Shown: positions 19,100 to 27,774 of the stretch, in pieces
Layout of the letters: every line of letters begins with the position of its first letter
How positions within the stretch are numbered: position 1 is the stretch's first letter
DNA from: Oscillospiraceae bacterium
Lineage (GTDB): Bacteria; Bacillota; Clostridia; Oscillospirales; CAG-272
NCBI GenBank assembly: GCA_015065385.1
Contig: SVQK01000093.1
Location: 1 to 64,000, forward strand
DNA: 64,000 nt
Reading direction: 5' to 3'
Position numbers and translations under genes: made by a program
The notes under the pieces: generated by a model
Seen by the model: the letters and a program-made list of their open reading frames with translations, nothing else
Told to the model about the DNA's origin: nothing
The model's database searches: none

Positions 19100-20623
19100 A
19101 TGTTCAGAAGCGTTTTTGTGAAGTATATCTCCGCCTTCATGCTCATCAACATCATCTCGATCCTTCTGTCCACCACCATCATCACTACGCTGGTCAATAT
19201 CTACGACGAGAACAACAAGACGCGGACGCTCGGCAACATCGTCTACACCGTGTCCGATTACATCGTCACGGACTATTGGAGCAGCGGCAAGACCAGCTTC
19301 AGCGACTACCTGAACAACTCCGTGGTGCTCCTGAAACCGGTGCTCGACGCCATGGTCGCTTCCGTGGACGACGTGGTGCTCTTCATTTCCGACGGGGAAG
19401 GCGCCGTCAAGCTGGTGGGCGGATCCGAGAAATCCCGGGACTACACCGGGGAAGACGGCATCATCGACGAGGGGGACGACGTCCGCTATCCCGACGGCAT
19501 TGTGGAGCAGCTTGAGAAACTCACTGGATCCGAAAAGATCTCCGTGAACAGCACGCTCGACGGCTTCTTCGAGGAAAAGCACCGGATCTGCATCCGGCCG
19601 ATCTTCGCGGTGGACGGGCGGCTGGTCGGCTCCGTCATGGCCACGACCTCCAACACCGATATGGACGAGCTGCTCGAATCCATGATCCGGACGATGGTCA
19701 TGTCCTCGCTCTGGCTCATGCTGGCGGCTCTGATCGCGGTCTATTTCATCACCGAACGACTCGTCTCCCCGCTCCGCTCCATGAGTATGGCGGCGAGGGA
19801 GTTCGCGGGAGGCAATTTCGACGTGCGCGTGCCGGAGAACGGCAACGACGAGGTGGCGGAGCTGGCGGTGGCGTTCAACAATATGGCGTCCACGCTCCAG
19901 CACAGCGAGGATACCCGCCGCCTGTTCCTCGCCAACATCTCCCACGATCTGCGCACGCCCATGACGACCATCTCCGGCTTCATCGACATGATCCTTCAGG
20001 GGACGATCCCGAAGGAAAAGGTCCCGCACTATCTCGAAGTGATCCGTTCCGAGATCCTCCGCCTGTCGCGCCTTGTGTCCAGCCTGCTCGACCTGACCAA
20101 GATCGAGGCCGGGGAGCGCAAGTTCAACAAGGTTCCCATGGATATCTGCGAGATGGGACGGCAGATCATCATCGCGTCGGAAAAACGGCTCGAGGAAAAG
20201 CAGCTGGACGTGCAGTTCGACGCCGACCGCGACAACATGTATGTGAACGCCGACGTGGACGCGATCCATCAGGTTCTCTACAACCTCTGCGACAACGCGA
20301 TCAAGTTCTCGAAGCCCGGCGGAAAGTATATCCTCTCCATCCACGAGACGGGCGGGAAAATCACCGTCAGCGTCTTCAACGAAGGGGACGGGATCTCGCC
20401 CGAGGATCTGCCCTACGTCTTCGACCGCTTCTACAAGAGCGACAAGAGCCGCGGGCTGGACAAAACGGGAACCGGGCTCGGCCTCTATATTTCCCGCATC
20501 ATCATCGAAGCACACGACGAACAGATCAGGGTGGAAAGCGAGTACGGCCAGTGGTGCCGCTTCTCCTTCTCCCTGCCGAAAGCGTCCGCCCCGAGAACGA
20601 AGGGCGGAGAAGGGGAGTCCTGA
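19100..20623 (+). CDS. HAMP-domain sensor histidine kinase
   Basis: Two TMs, HAMP, LANISHDLRTPMTTISGFIDMILQG, GTGLGLYISRIIIEAH. Confidence 0.95.
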   Translation: MFRSVFVKYISAFMLINIISILLSTTIITTLVNIYDENNKTRTLGNIVYTVSDYIVTDYWSSGKTSFSDYLNNSVVLLKPVLDAMVASVDDVVLFISDGEGAVKLVGGSEKSRDYTGEDGIIDEGDDVRYPDGIVEQLEKLTGSEKISVNSTLDGFFEEKHRICIRPIFAVDGRLVGSVMATTSNTDMDELLESMIRTMVMSSLWLMLAALIAVYFITERLVSPLRSMSMAAREFAGGNFDVRVPENGNDEVAELAVAFNNMASTLQHSEDTRRLFLANISHDLRTPMTTISGFIDMILQGTIPKEKVPHYLEVIRSEILRLSRLVSSLLDLTKIEAGERKFNKVPMDICEMGRQIIIASEKRLEEKQLDVQFDADRDNMYVNADVDAIHQVLYNLCDNAIKFSKPGGKYILSIHETGGKITVSVFNEGDGISPEDLPYVFDRFYKSDKSRGLDKTGTGLGLYISRIIIEAHDEQIRVESEYGQWCRFSFSLPKASAPRTKGGEGES

Positions 20624-20624
20624 C

Positions 20625-21761
20625 ATGCCCGGAACCTACCGCTATACCGCAACCTGCCTCTTCGGTCTGGAAGGACTGCTGGGGGAGGAGATCGAAGCCC
20701 TCGGATGCCGCCGAGTCGAGAATATGGACGGACGGATCACCTTTGAGGGGGATTCTTCCGTCTGCGCCCGAGCCAGCGTCCGGTTCCGGTTCGCCGAGCG
20801 CTTGTATCTGAACCTCGGCACGTTCGAGGCGAAGACCTTTACGGAGCTTTTCGACGGCACGAAGACGCTGCCGTGGGAGGAGTTCGTCGGGAGGGAGGAC
20901 GAGTTTCCCGTGACCGGCCATTCCGTCAAGAGCGGCCTTTTCTCCGTTCCGGACTGTCAGAAGATCGTCAAGAAGGCGGTCTCCGTCCGTCTGGGAGAGC
21001 GGTACGGTCTGACCCGCCTGCCCGAGACCGGAAGCCGGGTGCGCATCGAGTTCTTCCTTTTCAAGGATCGGGCGAATCTGATGATCGATCTCTCCGGCGT
21101 TCCCCTGCACAAAAGAGGATACCGGCCCGAGACCGTGGACGCGCCGATCCGGGAGACGCTCGCCGCCGCCATGGCCAGGTTCTCCCGCCCGCGCGAGGAC
21201 GTTCTGTTCTGGGATCCCTTCTGTGGATCCGGAACCGTCGCCATCGAAGCCGCGATGCAGATGCGACGGATCGCGCCCGGCCTCAGACGGAGCTTTGCCG
21301 CCGAGTCGATCCCCGCTTTTCCCGCTTCCTCGTGGAAGGAAGCACGGGAGGCGGCGGAGGCGGAGATTTTGACGGACTCCGGATTTGAAGCCTACGCGAC
21401 GGACATAGATCCGAAGTGCGTGGAAATCGCCGCGGCATCCGCTGAGAGAGCCGGCGTGAAGGACTGCGTCAACACCTTCGTGATGGACGCGCTGGATATC
21501 GACACCCTCGGACGAAGGGGAACGATCGTCACCAACCCGCCCTACGGAGACCGGCTCCTGACCCGCGAGGAGGCCGACGATCTCTACCGCGCGATGGGGC
21601 AGGCGTTTTCCCGGCTCGATCGCTGGCAGATCTACGTCATCACCCAGAGCGAGAACTTCCAGAAGCTGTACGGACGCCGCGCCGACAAGATCCGCAAGCT
21701 CTACAACGGCATGATCCCCTGTTATTTCTATCAGTTCTTCAAAAATCCGCAGAAGAAGTGA
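20625..21761 (+). CDS. THUMP-domain class I SAM-dependent RNA methyltransferase (RlmL/YpsC type)
   Basis: FGLEGLLGEEIEALG, DPFCGSGTVAIEAAMQMRRIAPGL, IVTNPPYGDRL. Confidence 0.93.
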   Translation: MPGTYRYTATCLFGLEGLLGEEIEALGCRRVENMDGRITFEGDSSVCARASVRFRFAERLYLNLGTFEAKTFTELFDGTKTLPWEEFVGREDEFPVTGHSVKSGLFSVPDCQKIVKKAVSVRLGERYGLTRLPETGSRVRIEFFLFKDRANLMIDLSGVPLHKRGYRPETVDAPIRETLAAAMARFSRPREDVLFWDPFCGSGTVAIEAAMQMRRIAPGLRRSFAAESIPAFPASSWKEAREAAEAEILTDSGFEAYATDIDPKCVEIAAASAERAGVKDCVNTFVMDALDIDTLGRRGTIVTNPPYGDRLLTREEADDLYRAMGQAFSRLDRWQIYVITQSENFQKLYGRRADKIRKLYNGMIPCYFYQFFKNPQKK

Positions 21762-21781
21762 ATAGCGCATCCGTCCCACGT

Positions 21782-21826
21782 CCATCCTCGGAAGAGAGTG
21801 ATTCTTTTCGGAGGATGGTTTTTTTG
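21782..21826 (+). terminator. Rho-independent terminator after the methyltransferase gene; overlaps the SD region of the next gene
   Basis: CCATCCTC...GAGGATGG followed by T7. Confidence 0.75.
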
Positions 21827-21827
21827 T

Positions 21828-23255
21828 ATGGATGTGCGCGCTGAATCCCTGACGGGGGAATACGAGGAGGACACCGCGCGGTTTGCGGCCCTGCTGCGGG
21901 ACGGGGAGAGCTTCGATCTGTGCAGCCGGGAGCTGACACCGGGGAAGATCCGGTTCCGGCTCTGGACGCTCGAGGGGCTGACCAGACCCGAGTCCTTTGA
22001 TAAGCTCGTCTCCGCTCTCGAATCCTGCGGGGCCTCGGGAGCGGAGCCGGTCCGTGACGCCGCGCGGTTTGCCGGGACAGCCCTTCCCGCCGGACAGGTG
22101 AAGATCCTCTCTGACTTCGACGCTTTGGCCGCGGCGGTCCTCTCCGGATGCACCGCCGTGTTCTCAGACTTGTTCGGCAGGGACGCGCTCGCGGTGGATC
22201 TGCGCTCCTATCCGGTCCGGGATTCCGAGGAGCCGGAAAACGACAAGGTCATGCGCGGCAGCCGGGACGGATTTGTCGAAAACATCCTCACCAACGTCTC
22301 CCTCATCCGACGCAGGATCCGCACGCCCGCCCTTTTGGCAAAGAGACTCGCGGTCGGAGAGAGCACCCGGACGGATGTGGCGGTTCTGTGGGTGGAAGGG
22401 CGCGCGGACGCAGCCTATGTCCGGGATCTGACGGAGCGGATCGCCTCCCTCCGCACCGATTCCCTCGTCCTCGGGCATCAGTCCATGGCGGAAGCCCTGC
22501 AGCCCCGCGGCTGGCTCAATCCCTTTCCGAAGCTCAGGACGACGGAACGCCCGGACACCGCCGCGGCCGCGCTTCTGGAGGGAGGGGTGATCGTCCTCTG
22601 CGACAACAGTCCGGAGGCCATGCTCTTTCCCGTGACGCTGTTCCACTTTCTTCAGGAGACGGACGATTTCTGTTTTTCCCCGCTTACCGGGACCTACCTC
22701 CGTCTGCTCCGCCATTTGATTTTCTGGCTCACCATGATCGTCACGCCCCTGTGGATCCTTGTGCTGAATCACGCGGATCTGCTCCCGGACATGCTCGGGT
22801 TTTTGATCCCCCACGACCCCGGGGATCTGCCCATTCTGGTTCAGCTCATCGTGACGGAGTTTGCGCTGGACGGGCTCAAGCTCGCCTCCCTCAACACGCC
22901 GGACGTCCTCGCCAGCTCCCTGTCGGTGGTGGGCGGACTGCTGCTCGGTGATTTCGCAGTGACGGTCGGATGGCTGTCCCCGGACGTCATCCTGTATATG
23001 GCCTTTGTCGCCATCGCCAACTTCACCCAGTCCAGCTATGAGCTTGGCTACACCTTCAAATTCCTGCGGATCCTGACGCTGCTGCTCACCGCCGCCTTCG
23101 ACTGGGCGGGGCTTTTGGCGGGCATTGCGGTCGGTGTGCTCTTCGCCGTGTTCAACCGGACCGTGGACGGACGCAGACGCTACCTCTGGCCGCTCATTCC
23201 CTTTGACGGAAACGCTGCCGCCCGCCTGATCCTGCGCCTGAAAAAACAGGACTGA
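21828..23255 (+). CDS. spoVAF: Spore germination protein, GerA/SpoVAF family
   Basis: DKVMRGSRDGFVENILTNVSLIRRRIR, GWLNPFPKLRTTERPDTAAAALLEGGVIVLCDNSP, YLWPLIPFDG. Confidence 0.88.
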   Translation: MDVRAESLTGEYEEDTARFAALLRDGESFDLCSRELTPGKIRFRLWTLEGLTRPESFDKLVSALESCGASGAEPVRDAARFAGTALPAGQVKILSDFDALAAAVLSGCTAVFSDLFGRDALAVDLRSYPVRDSEEPENDKVMRGSRDGFVENILTNVSLIRRRIRTPALLAKRLAVGESTRTDVAVLWVEGRADAAYVRDLTERIASLRTDSLVLGHQSMAEALQPRGWLNPFPKLRTTERPDTAAAALLEGGVIVLCDNSPEAMLFPVTLFHFLQETDDFCFSPLTGTYLRLLRHLIFWLTMIVTPLWILVLNHADLLPDMLGFLIPHDPGDLPILVQLIVTEFALDGLKLASLNTPDVLASSLSVVGGLLLGDFAVTVGWLSPDVILYMAFVAIANFTQSSYELGYTFKFLRILTLLLTAAFDWAGLLAGIAVGVLFAVFNRTVDGRRRYLWPLIPFDGNAAARLILRLKKQD

Positions 23256-23359
23256 TTTTCATGAAAAAGCGGTCCTGATTAATAAATATACAAACCCGCC
23301 GACCGGTTTTCCCGCTTTTGTGGATAATTTACAAATCAACTAAATTTGTTCAACCGTAC

Positions 23360-23388
23360 TTGACGGGGCCCCTCCGCCGTGATATAAT
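23360..23388 (+). promoter_or_regulatory. Sigma-A promoter of the marR-ABC operon
   Basis: TTGACG, 17-nt spacer, TATAAT. Confidence 0.8.
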
Positions 23389-23394
23389 TCAGCC

Positions 23395-23407
23395 GTAAAT
23401 TATTTAC
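23395..23407. promoter_or_regulatory. Candidate MarR operator palindrome
   Basis: Perfect inverted repeat GTAAAT-T-ATTTAC directly downstream of the -10 box. Confidence 0.5.
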
Positions 23408-23438
23408 CGTTGAATGAACCGAAAGGAAGGGTGTCCGC

Positions 23439-23936
23439 ATGAACTTGAAACTCAATGGGAAAGGTCCCGAAGAGGAGCACGACCCGAAGGATTACCGGAA
23501 CGCGCCGATGATGCTGGTGAACGAGGTCTCCCGCCTCATGTGGGACAACATCCGCAAGCGCGGCGTCGAGCATCCCGTTTCCCAGCGGTCCGGCCAGCTG
23601 ATCCTCATGGAGCTTGCCAAGCGCGACGGCAGGACGCAGCTGGATCTGGCCACTTCCACCGGACTGAAAGCGCCCACCACCAGCGTCTCCCTGCAAAAGC
23701 TGGAAAAGGAGGGCTACGTCAGCCGCACCCCGGACGAATACGACCTGCGCGCGACCCGGGTGTTTCTCACCGAGAAGGGCCGGGAGATCGACGAGAGGAT
23801 CCGCAGCGCCATCCGGGACGAGCAGAACCGCGCCAGCGCAGGCATGAGCCCGGAGGAGACCGAGACGCTGATCCGGCTGCTTTTGAAGCTCAAGGCCAAT
23901 CTGAAGCAGGGCGAAGAGGGGGAGGAGCCGTTTTGA
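23439..23936 (+). CDS. MarR family transcriptional regulator
   Basis: QLILMELAKRDGRTQLDLATSTGLKAPTTSVSLQKLEKEGYVSRTPDEYDLRATRVFLTEKG. Confidence 0.93.
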   Translation: MNLKLNGKGPEEEHDPKDYRNAPMMLVNEVSRLMWDNIRKRGVEHPVSQRSGQLILMELAKRDGRTQLDLATSTGLKAPTTSVSLQKLEKEGYVSRTPDEYDLRATRVFLTEKGREIDERIRSAIRDEQNRASAGMSPEETETLIRLLLKLKANLKQGEEGEEPF

Positions 23937-25693
23937 AAAAAGTCAGCCTCGTATCCTACCTGAAAAAATACTGGTTCTTCGCCATCATTTCCCCGCTCAT
24001 GATGATGGGCGAGGTCGTGGTGGATCTGCTTCAGCCGAAGCTCATGGCGAACATCGTGAATAAGGTCGTGGAGACCGGCGTCACCGGAGAGGTGGATCCG
24101 GAGGTCATGTCCTTCATCCTGTTCACCGCGCTCAAGATGATCCTGCTCGTGGCGTTCGGCGGATTCTGCGGCGTCATGTGCTGCTACACCGCCTCCGTGG
24201 CCTCTCAGGGCTTCGGAAGCGATATCCGCGTTGACGCCTTCAACAAGGTCATGTCCCTCTCCCTCGAGCAGACGGACCGCTTCACGACGGGTTCCCTCGT
24301 GACCCGGCTGACGAACGATATCACGACCCTGCAGGACTTTGTCATGATGATCCTGCGCATGTTCGTCCGCGCGCCGATCTTCTTTATCATGGGCATCGCC
24401 ATGTGCCTGACGCTCAACGTCAATTTCGGCATCGTGGCGTTCGTGGCTCTGCCCCTTGTTCTGATCATCGTGCTGATCATGGTGATCAAGGCCGTCCCGA
24501 TCTTCACCGTCGTGCAGGAAAAGCTGGACCGGGTGAACTCCGTGGTGCAGGAAAGCGTCACCGGAGCCCGCGTCGTCAAGGCCTATACCCGCGAGGATCA
24601 CGAGATCGCCCGCTTCGAGACGGCAAACCTCGACTTCCAGCGCACGAACCTCAGAGTCAGCTACATCATGTCCGCCATCTTTCCGGCTATGTCCCTCGTC
24701 ATGAACGGCTCGGTCATCGCCATCATCTACATCGGCGGGCTGCAGGTGCAGGCGCGCGCGGTCAACGTCGGCGACGTCATGGCAGCCGCGCAGTACATCA
24801 CGCAGGTTCTCTCCTCCGTCATGATGATGTCCTTCATGTTCCAGCAGGTCGCCCGTTCGAAGGCGTGCGCGGCGAGAATCCGCGAAGTGCTGGAGGCGGA
24901 TCCCACCATTAAGTCCGGAGAGACCTCCGACGCTTCGGAGATCGGGACGGTCCGCTTTGAGAACGTGTCCTTCCGTTATCCCGGCGCGTCCGGCGACAAC
25001 GTGCTCGACAACATTTCCTTCGAGGTGAAGAAGGGAGAGACCGTGGCGGTGATCGGCGCGACCGGTTCCGGCAAATCCTCGCTTGTCAACCTCATTCCCC
25101 GGTTCTACGATACCACGGACGGCGATGTCTTTGTGGACGGCGTCAACGTCCGGGACTGGGATCTGCATGCCCTGCGCTCCCGGATCGGCTTTGTCCTCCA
25201 GAAGAGCGAGCTGTTCTCCGGAACGGTGGACGAAAACATCCGCTGGGGCAAGACCGACGCGGAGATGGACGAAATCGTCGAAGCCGCGAAGATCGCGCAG
25301 GCGGACGAGTTCATCTCCAAGATGGAGGAAGGCTATACCTCCTATGTGGCTGAGCGCGGCGCGTCCCTCTCCGGCGGGCAGAAGCAGCGCATCGCCATCA
25401 CCCGCGCGGTTCTCCGCCATCCGGAGATCATCATTTTCGACGACTCCACCTCCGCGCTCGACCTCAGCACCGAGGCGAAGCTCCGCCAGGCTCTGGGGCG
25501 CGAGTTCGGGGACACCACCGTCATCATGATTGCGCAGCGGATCGCCTCCGTCATGCACGCGGACCGTATCGCCGTCATCGAAAACGGGAAGATCACCGCG
25601 TTTGACAGCCACGACAACCTGATGAAGACCAGCGCGGCGTACCGGGATATCTACAGCTCCCAGATGAAAAACAACGAAGGAGGCGCGGACTAA
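23933..25693 (+). CDS. ABC transporter, fused permease/ATPase (multidrug exporter half 1)
   Basis: TTG start overlapping the marR stop; Walker A GATGSGKSS, LSGGQKQR signature. Confidence 0.95.
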   Translation: MKKVSLVSYLKKYWFFAIISPLMMMGEVVVDLLQPKLMANIVNKVVETGVTGEVDPEVMSFILFTALKMILLVAFGGFCGVMCCYTASVASQGFGSDIRVDAFNKVMSLSLEQTDRFTTGSLVTRLTNDITTLQDFVMMILRMFVRAPIFFIMGIAMCLTLNVNFGIVAFVALPLVLIIVLIMVIKAVPIFTVVQEKLDRVNSVVQESVTGARVVKAYTREDHEIARFETANLDFQRTNLRVSYIMSAIFPAMSLVMNGSVIAIIYIGGLQVQARAVNVGDVMAAAQYITQVLSSVMMMSFMFQQVARSKACAARIREVLEADPTIKSGETSDASEIGTVRFENVSFRYPGASGDNVLDNISFEVKKGETVAVIGATGSGKSSLVNLIPRFYDTTDGDVFVDGVNVRDWDLHALRSRIGFVLQKSELFSGTVDENIRWGKTDAEMDEIVEAAKIAQADEFISKMEEGYTSYVAERGASLSGGQKQRIAITRAVLRHPEIIIFDDSTSALDLSTEAKLRQALGREFGDTTVIMIAQRIASVMHADRIAVIENGKITAFDSHDNLMKTSAAYRDIYSSQMKNNEGGAD

Positions 25694-27642
25694 TGGCGAA
25701 GAACAACAAGAAAAATGACCTGATGCTGGAAAACGCGCCCTCTCCGGACAAGCTCCCCGGTAAGATGGATAAGAAGAAAGAAGAGGAAGAAAACGAACCC
25801 ACGGCGGACGAGCTCCGTCAGATGATGAAGAAGAACCACTCCGAGGCGAGGGGACCGGGCGCCGGGCGCATGATCCGCGAGAAGCCGAAGAATCTCCGCG
25901 AGACCGTGGGCAAGCTGCTCCGCTACATCGGGAAGAGCAAGTGGCTCGTGTTCCTCATCATGCTCACGACGATCATCACCTCCGTGCTGAACTCCCTCGG
26001 CCCGAGACTGCAGGGGGCGGCAATGAACACGATGACCCTGTCCGCCTCCCGTCTCGACGTGGATTTCGAAGCGCTCGTCCACACGCTTGTGCTCATGGGG
26101 ATTGTATATCTGGCCTCAGCGGTCATGCAGCTCTTTCAGGGCTTTGCGTCGGCCAAGATCTCCCAGACCACGGTCTACACGCTGAGACAGGATCTGTTCC
26201 GCAAGATTTCGTACCTGCCCATCTCCTATACCGACACCCATCCCTCCGGCGATATCATGTCCCGCATGACCAACGACGTGGACAACGTGTCGAACGCCAT
26301 TTCCAGCTCCCTGACCTCCCTGATTTCCGCGGTCCTGACGCTGGTGCTGTCCCTCGTCATGCTCCTGTCCTATCACTGGAGCGTGGTGCTTGTGACGCTC
26401 ATCACCATTCCGCTGACGATTTTCGCCTCCATGAAGCTCTCCGCCTTCATGCGGAAGTATTTCGTGAAGAGACAGGTGCTCCTCGGCCAGATGAACTCTC
26501 AGGTGGAGGAGATGGTCACCGGCTACAAGACCGTCATGGCCTACGGCAAGGAGGAGGACGCCTGCCGGGAATTCGCCGAGATCAGCGAGGAATTCCGGAA
26601 GTGCTCCATCAAGGCCAACCTGTGGGGCGGCGTCATGGGCCCGGTCAACAACATCATCAACAACGTCAACTACCTGCTTGTGGCGGCGTACGGCGCGTTT
26701 CTGTCGATGAAGGGGATCATTCTCCCCGGCGATATTCAGGCCGTGCTCCAGTATTCCCGCCAGCTCACGTTCCCCATCAACCAGATCGCCAACCAGTACG
26801 CGACCCTTCTGACGGCGGCGGCGGGCGCGGAGCGTGTGTTTGCCATTCTGGAGACTCCGGACGAAGTGGACGAGGGAACAAATCCCATGACCGTGGAGCA
26901 GATCCGCGGCGAGATCGAGTTCAAGAACATCAACTTCTCCTACATCCCCGGCAAGCAGGTGCTCCACGATTTCAGCCTCACTGTCAAGCCCGGTCAGAAG
27001 ATCGCTCTGGTCGGCGCGACGGGTTCCGGAAAGACTACGGTGGTGAACCTCCTGACGCGCTTCTACGACGTGGATTCCGGCGAGATCAAAATCGACGGGG
27101 TGAACGTCAACGACATTCCGAAGTCCACGCTCCGCCGCGCCATTGCCATCGTTTTGCAGGATACGGTCCTCTTCCGCGACACCATCGGGAACAACATCCG
27201 GTACGGGCGGCTCGACGCCACGGAAGAAGAGCTGGAACACGCCGCCGATATGTCCGAATCGGACGAGTTCATCAACCGTCTGCCGGAGGGCTATGAGACG
27301 GTTCTGGCCGAGGGCGGATCGAATCTGTCCCAGGGTCAGCGCCAGCTTCTGGCCATTGCCCGGGCGGTTCTGGCCGATCCGAAGATCCTGATCCTCGACG
27401 AGGCGACCTCCTCCGTCGATACCCGGACCGAGATGCACATTCAGCAGGCCATGGTCGCGCTGATGAAGAACCGCACGAGCCTCATCATCGCGCACCGCCT
27501 CTCCACCATCCGGGACGCCGATATCATCATCGTCATGCAGGACGGCCGCGTCATGGAGTCCGGCAACCACGACGAACTACTCGAAAAGCAGGGCGTCTAC
27601 TACAACCTCTATCAGAACCAGTTCGCAGGCTTTGAGACCTGA
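25693..27642 (+). CDS. ABC transporter, fused permease/ATPase (multidrug exporter half 2)
   Basis: Overlaps upstream stop; Walker A GATGSGKTT, LSQGQRQLLAIARAVLADPKILILDEATS. Confidence 0.95.
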   Translation: MAKNNKKNDLMLENAPSPDKLPGKMDKKKEEEENEPTADELRQMMKKNHSEARGPGAGRMIREKPKNLRETVGKLLRYIGKSKWLVFLIMLTTIITSVLNSLGPRLQGAAMNTMTLSASRLDVDFEALVHTLVLMGIVYLASAVMQLFQGFASAKISQTTVYTLRQDLFRKISYLPISYTDTHPSGDIMSRMTNDVDNVSNAISSSLTSLISAVLTLVLSLVMLLSYHWSVVLVTLITIPLTIFASMKLSAFMRKYFVKRQVLLGQMNSQVEEMVTGYKTVMAYGKEEDACREFAEISEEFRKCSIKANLWGGVMGPVNNIINNVNYLLVAAYGAFLSMKGIILPGDIQAVLQYSRQLTFPINQIANQYATLLTAAAGAERVFAILETPDEVDEGTNPMTVEQIRGEIEFKNINFSYIPGKQVLHDFSLTVKPGQKIALVGATGSGKTTVVNLLTRFYDVDSGEIKIDGVNVNDIPKSTLRRAIAIVLQDTVLFRDTIGNNIRYGRLDATEEELEHAADMSESDEFINRLPEGYETVLAEGGSNLSQGQRQLLAIARAVLADPKILILDEATSSVDTRTEMHIQQAMVALMKNRTSLIIAHRLSTIRDADIIIVMQDGRVMESGNHDELLEKQGVYYNLYQNQFAGFET

Positions 27643-27655
27643 CGAAACACCTCCG

Positions 27656-27694
27656 ACGGGGAAGAGCGGAAGAAATGCTCCTCCCCGTTTTTTT
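27656..27694 (+). terminator. Rho-independent terminator of the marR-ABC operon
   Basis: ACGGGGAAGAGC-ggaagaaat-GCTCCTCCCCGT followed by T-tract. Confidence 0.85.
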
Positions 27695-27774
27695 CTTTTT
27701 TTCGCTCCGGCGGAACTTTTTCCGTTTCCCGCCGTCTAATGGACAGAAACAAGTTCAACGGAGGAAAACAGACG

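Noticed and set aside
23714-27570. Long minus-strand ORFs (632 and 484 aa)
   Set aside because: Antisense to the marR/ABC operon; spurious by composition.
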